Shown: in pieces, positions 5,070 to 7,452 of the stretch
Layout of the letters: each line of letters opens with the position of its first letter
How positions within the stretch are numbered: the first letter of the stretch is position 1
Assembly (NCBI GenBank): GCA_009785715.1
Contig: WQVT01000108.1
Coordinates: 1 to 7,452 of the forward strand
Direction: 5' to 3'
Length of the DNA stretch: 7,452 nucleotides
Source: Acidimicrobiaceae bacterium
GTDB lineage: Bacteria; Actinomycetota; Acidimicrobiia; Acidimicrobiales; Palsa-688
The notes under the pieces: generated by a model
Told to the model about the DNA's origin: nothing
The model's input: the letters and a program-made list of their open reading frames with translations, nothing else
The model's database searches: none
Position numbers and translations under genes: made by a program

Positions 5070-7115
5070 CCGGGTCTTCTTGACCAGTGCACCGCCTTCG
5101 TCGTCGGAACTGAGCAGCCGCTCCGCCAGCCGGGTCAACAGGTCGGCCAGCTCGGCATGCGCCTCGGGAGAGTAGTCACCGAGCAGCTCCGCCAGTCCCT
5201 CTCGTCGGGCATCGAGCAGCCGGCCGAGGGCGGCCTCGCCCTTCTCGGTGAGCGCGTACCGCCACCGCTCGAGCTTCCCGTCGGCCCCTGACTCCGCCGG
5301 GGCCGCCCGCCGCAGCAACCCGGCGCGCTGCGCCTGCTCGACGAGCACGAGCACATCCTCCGGGGCGGCGCGCACCTTCGCGGCCAGCTCGCCGATCGTG
5401 ATCTCCGGATGGCCTTCCAGACGGTAGAGGAACCAACACGTCGCCGGAGCGAGGTCGAGGCCGGCTCGCTGGGCCAGCTTCGTGTAGAGGTTCTGGCGGC
5501 TTTCCCGGCCGACGAGCACGACGAGCGCCCGCTCGATCTCCTGCAGGGTGGTGCGCTCGGTCGGGGCGGCGAAGGTCTCCGTCAGAGCGACCGCCTTGTC
5601 CATCTGCCGCAATGGCACCTCGGGAAGGAGCCAGGAAAGGGCGAATGCGACGGCGGCGACCGGCACGGCCACCAGGAAGACGGTGCCGAGGCTGGCCGCG
5701 TAGGCATGGGTGAACCCGGCGTGCAGGGCCGGGGGCAGATGCTTCACCAGGTCCGGGCTCGCCGAGCGGGCCAGCTCGGGCGGGAAGTTCGCTCCCAGGT
5801 AGTGGGACAGGTTGTGCGCAAGCCGGTTCGTGAAGATCGCCCCGAACACGGCCACCCCGAAGCTGCCGCCGATCTGCCGGAAAAACGTCGCCCCTGATGT
5901 GCCGACTCCCAGGTCGCGATATTCGACCGCATTCTGCACGGCGATCACGAGCACCTGCATGACCATGCCGAGACCGAACCCGAGCACGAACATGTACAAC
6001 GAAGCAGTGACGGTCGACGTCCCGACGGCAAGATTCGAGAGCAGATAGAGGCCGAACGCGGTGATCGCCGTGCCAACGATTGGGAAGATCCGGTAACGAC
6101 CCCAGCGTGAGATGAGTTGACCTGCTCCGACCGACGTGAACAAGAGACCAGCCATCATCGGCAGGAGTCGCAACCCGGATTCAGTCGGACTGACCCCTTT
6201 GACCAACTGGATGAACTGCGGCAGGTAGGTGATCGCCCCGAACATGGCGAAACCGATGACGAACCCCACCGCCGACGCCGAGGAGAACACGCGGTTCTTG
6301 AACAGCCGCAGCGGGATCACCGGTTCCTCGGCGCGCCGCTCCGCCCAGACGAATCCGACCAGCAACAGCGCGGCCAGCACGAGGAGCCCGATCTCGATGT
6401 TCGAGCCCCAGGCGTAGGTGGTGCCGCCCCAGGTGGTGAACAGCACCAACGCCACGGCCGCCCCCCCGATCAGGGCCGTGCCGAGATAGTCGATCGACCG
6501 CCGCACTCCCCGCATCCCGGCTGGCAGCACCGACGCGGCCACAACCAGGGCGATGATCCCGAGGGGAAGGTTGATGTAAAAGACCCAATGCCAGGAGAGG
6601 TTGTCGACGAAGAACCCGCCGAGAAGCGGCCCGACCACGGTCGTCACCCCGAAGACGGCGCCGAACAGCCCCTGGTACCGACCCCGGTCCCGGGGAGAGA
6701 CGACGTCGCCCACGATCGCCTGGGTGCTCACCATCAGCCCCCCGCCGCCGAGGCCCTGGATGGCCCGAAACGCGATCAGCATGTCCATCGACGAGCTGAT
6801 TCCCGAAAGCGCCGAGCCGACAAGGAAGATCGTGATCGACGCCAGCAGGAAGCTCTTGCGCCCGTACAGGTCGCCGAGCTTGCCCCACAGCGGGGTCGAC
6901 GCGGTCGAAGCGAGCAGATAGGCGGTGACGACCCAGGAATAGTGGTTCAGCCCTCCCAGATCGCCGACGATCGTGGGCAGCGCCGTCGACACGATCGTCT
7001 GGTCCAGCGCGGCGAGCAACATGCCGAGCAGCAGTGCCCCGAGCACCAACCACAGCCGGCGGGACTGGAGCACCCGCGGTGCGGATGCGGGTGCCGTCGC
7101 CGCGGTGGTCGTCAT
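5052..7115 (-). CDS. DHA2-family (EmrB/QacA-type) MFS drug exporter fused to a MarR-like winged helix
   Basis: The 687-residue protein has two parts. Residues about 18-500 form a 14-helix DHA2 major-facilitator drug:H+ antiporter. Visible motifs are D1 LDQTIVSTALP (37-47), motif A GKLGDLYGRK (78-87), antiporter motif C with GPLLGG (162-167), SWHWVFYINLPLG, and RQIGGSFGVAVFGAIF (about 413-428). Residues about 517-669 form a MarR-like domain: AQRAGLDLAPATCWFLYRL, ITIGELAAKVRAAPEDVLVLV, a wing with RWRYALTEKGEAAL, and a C-terminal helix bundle. DHA2 proteins normally end near 480-520 residues. The transporter sits in the cytoplasmic membrane and probably exports hydrophobic compounds. The MarR-like part should be cytosolic and may sense the same ligands, although DNA binding is unproven. 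ATG 7113-7115 is chosen; an in-frame TTG at 7122-7124 adds three residues. Neither has a clear Shine-Dalgarno. Its stop lies 12 bp from the convergent CDF stop. Confidence 0.9.
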   Translation of the reverse strand: MTTTAATAPASAPRVLQSRRLWLVLGALLLGMLLAALDQTIVSTALPTIVGDLGGLNHYSWVVTAYLLASTASTPLWGKLGDLYGRKSFLLASITIFLVGSALSGISSSMDMLIAFRAIQGLGGGGLMVSTQAIVGDVVSPRDRGRYQGLFGAVFGVTTVVGPLLGGFFVDNLSWHWVFYINLPLGIIALVVAASVLPAGMRGVRRSIDYLGTALIGGAAVALVLFTTWGGTTYAWGSNIEIGLLVLAALLLVGFVWAERRAEEPVIPLRLFKNRVFSSASAVGFVIGFAMFGAITYLPQFIQLVKGVSPTESGLRLLPMMAGLLFTSVGAGQLISRWGRYRIFPIVGTAITAFGLYLLSNLAVGTSTVTASLYMFVLGFGLGMVMQVLVIAVQNAVEYRDLGVGTSGATFFRQIGGSFGVAVFGAIFTNRLAHNLSHYLGANFPPELARSASPDLVKHLPPALHAGFTHAYAASLGTVFLVAVPVAAVAFALSWLLPEVPLRQMDKAVALTETFAAPTERTTLQEIERALVVLVGRESRQNLYTKLAQRAGLDLAPATCWFLYRLEGHPEITIGELAAKVRAAPEDVLVLVEQAQRAGLLRRAAPAESGADGKLERWRYALTEKGEAALGRLLDARREGLAELLGDYSPEAHAELADLLTRLAERLLSSDDEGGALVKKTREEAVA

Positions 7116-7264
7116 CGGTACCAAGCATGGCGCACGACGCGCGGAGCGTGCTCAGATCACACGCATAGAGCGCTACCGTTGTGCTCAATGCGTTGGTGAA
7201 CCGCTACCAAGGGACGGTCCGGCTCAGCTCGAAATGAGCTTGCGCGCGCCCGGGCACCTCCTCG

Positions 7265-7292
7265 CCGGTCGGACCGAATTCGCCCGACCCGG
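7265..7292. promoter_or_regulatory. Near-perfect 28-bp dyad before the dioxygenase gene (operator or leader hairpin)
   Basis: The core palindrome CGAATTCG (7275-7282) is flanked by GGTCGG (7267-7272) and CCGACC (7284-7289), with outer CC (7265-7266) and GG (7291-7292) also pairing. Only one-base offsets break the symmetry. It ends 7 bases before the AGGAGG ribosome-binding site. It could be the operator of a dimeric repressor such as a TetR- or MarR-type protein. In mRNA it could be a hairpin affecting translation of the gene at 7311. Confidence 0.5.
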
Positions 7293-7299
7293 TCTCGAC

Positions 7300-7305
7300 A
7301 GGAGG
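7300..7305 (+). promoter_or_regulatory. Ribosome-binding site AGGAGG
   Basis: A full-consensus Shine-Dalgarno, AGGAGG, lies 5 bases before ATG 7311. It is the only strong one in the window and fixes the start of the dioxygenase-like gene. Confidence 0.85.
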
Positions 7306-7310
7306 AACAG

Positions 7311-7452
7311 ATGGAACAGCTGCTCACCGCCGCCCAGATTGACCACTACCGCACCTTCGGCTTCGTGGTGCTGCCCGGCCTGCTCGCCACCGAACGCACC
7401 TCGGCACTATCGAGCGAAGTCGATGCGGCACTCCGTGACGCGTACGCCGGCA
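7311..7452 (+). CDS. Phytanoyl-CoA dioxygenase (PhyH)-like protein, N-terminal part (3' truncated)
   Basis: Only the first 47 codons are present; the window ends inside the gene. The start MEQLLTAAQIDHYRTFGFVVLPGLL matches the typical opening of PhyH-family Fe(II)/2-oxoglutarate oxygenases, in which LT-x-Q-x-x-x-Y-x-x-x-GF-V-V-LPG leads into the first strand of the jelly-roll fold. A helix with SALSSEVDAAL follows, also as in the family. These enzymes hydroxylate or halogenate small molecules using iron, oxygen and 2-oxoglutarate. The iron-binding HxD...H residues lie beyond the window and cannot be checked. The start is fixed by the strong AGGAGG. The gene is divergent from the drug exporter. 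Family call is fairly good for so short a piece; the substrate is unknown. Confidence 0.75.
   Translation, partial: MEQLLTAAQIDHYRTFGFVVLPGLLATERTSALSSEVDAALRDAYAG

Larger units (their letters stand above)
7116..7310. other. Divergent intergenic region, drug exporter to dioxygenase gene
   Basis: These 195 bases must hold the promoters of two divergent genes. A TANNNT match on the plus strand is TACCGT (7174-7179). On the minus strand a weak pair is TTGAGC (7188-7183) and TATGCG (7167-7162), with a short 15-bp spacer. Repeats seen are GTGCTCA at 7148-7154 and 7181-7187, TTGGT-N8-ACCAA (7193-7210), AGCTC-GAAAT-GAGCT (7226-7240) and the longer dyad at 7265-7292. No small gene is evident. The promoter calls are tentative. 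Confidence 0.45.

Noticed and set aside
6117..7199. 360-codon plus-strand open frame opposite the drug exporter
   Set aside because: Highly charged, Pro/Gln/Arg-rich antisense shadow of membrane-helix codons; the minus-strand product is an unmistakable DHA2 transporter.

Overview
The window is about 70% G+C or higher, with strong G/C bias at third codon positions. It carries actinobacterial-type genes: a DHA2 multidrug transporter fused to a MarR-like domain, a single-protein HTH-TOBE regulator, an orphan XdhC, a microsomal-type epoxide hydrolase, and TAnnnT -10 boxes placed for leaderless transcription. I infer a member of Actinomycetota but cannot name a lower taxon. No rRNA, tRNA, CRISPR array or intact transposase is present.

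Layout. (a) 1-244 (+): C-terminal end of a HAD-family hydrolase. (b) 245-460: convergent intergenic space with a very G/C-rich tract, then a 118-bp imperfect inverted repeat whose arms each hold two 19-bp-spaced units. It looks like a transposon-end relic or MITE-like element. (c) 3497-461 (-): three genes probably read as one operon, a class I SAM methyltransferase, an XdhC-family protein and an epoxide hydrolase. (d) 3498-3571: a compact divergent promoter region. (e) 3572-4027 (+): a helix-turn-helix/TOBE (Mop-like) protein, probably a molybdate- or oxyanion-sensing regulator. (f) 4080-5039 (+): a cation-diffusion-facilitator metal exporter. (g) 7115-5052 (-): a 14-helix DHA2 drug exporter with a fused C-terminal MarR-like winged helix. 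(h) 7116-7310: divergent intergenic region rich in dyads. (i) 7311-7452 (+): start of a phytanoyl-CoA-dioxygenase-like gene, cut by the window edge.

How the parts may work together. The TOBE-type sensor lies divergent to an operon containing XdhC, a family that services the molybdenum cofactor of xanthine-dehydrogenase-type enzymes. Both promoters sit in a 74-bp space holding a central dyad and a tandem 12/13-bp repeat. This suggests molybdate-linked control of the operon, although no molybdoenzyme or modABC genes are visible. The metal exporter and the drug exporter converge with only 12 bp between their stop codons. A perfect 16-bp tandem duplication covers exactly this junction and leaves both proteins intact. 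The points most worth a second look are the inverted-repeat element (319-436), the transporter-MarR fusion, the HTH-TOBE/XdhC divergent unit and the dyad in front of the dioxygenase gene.
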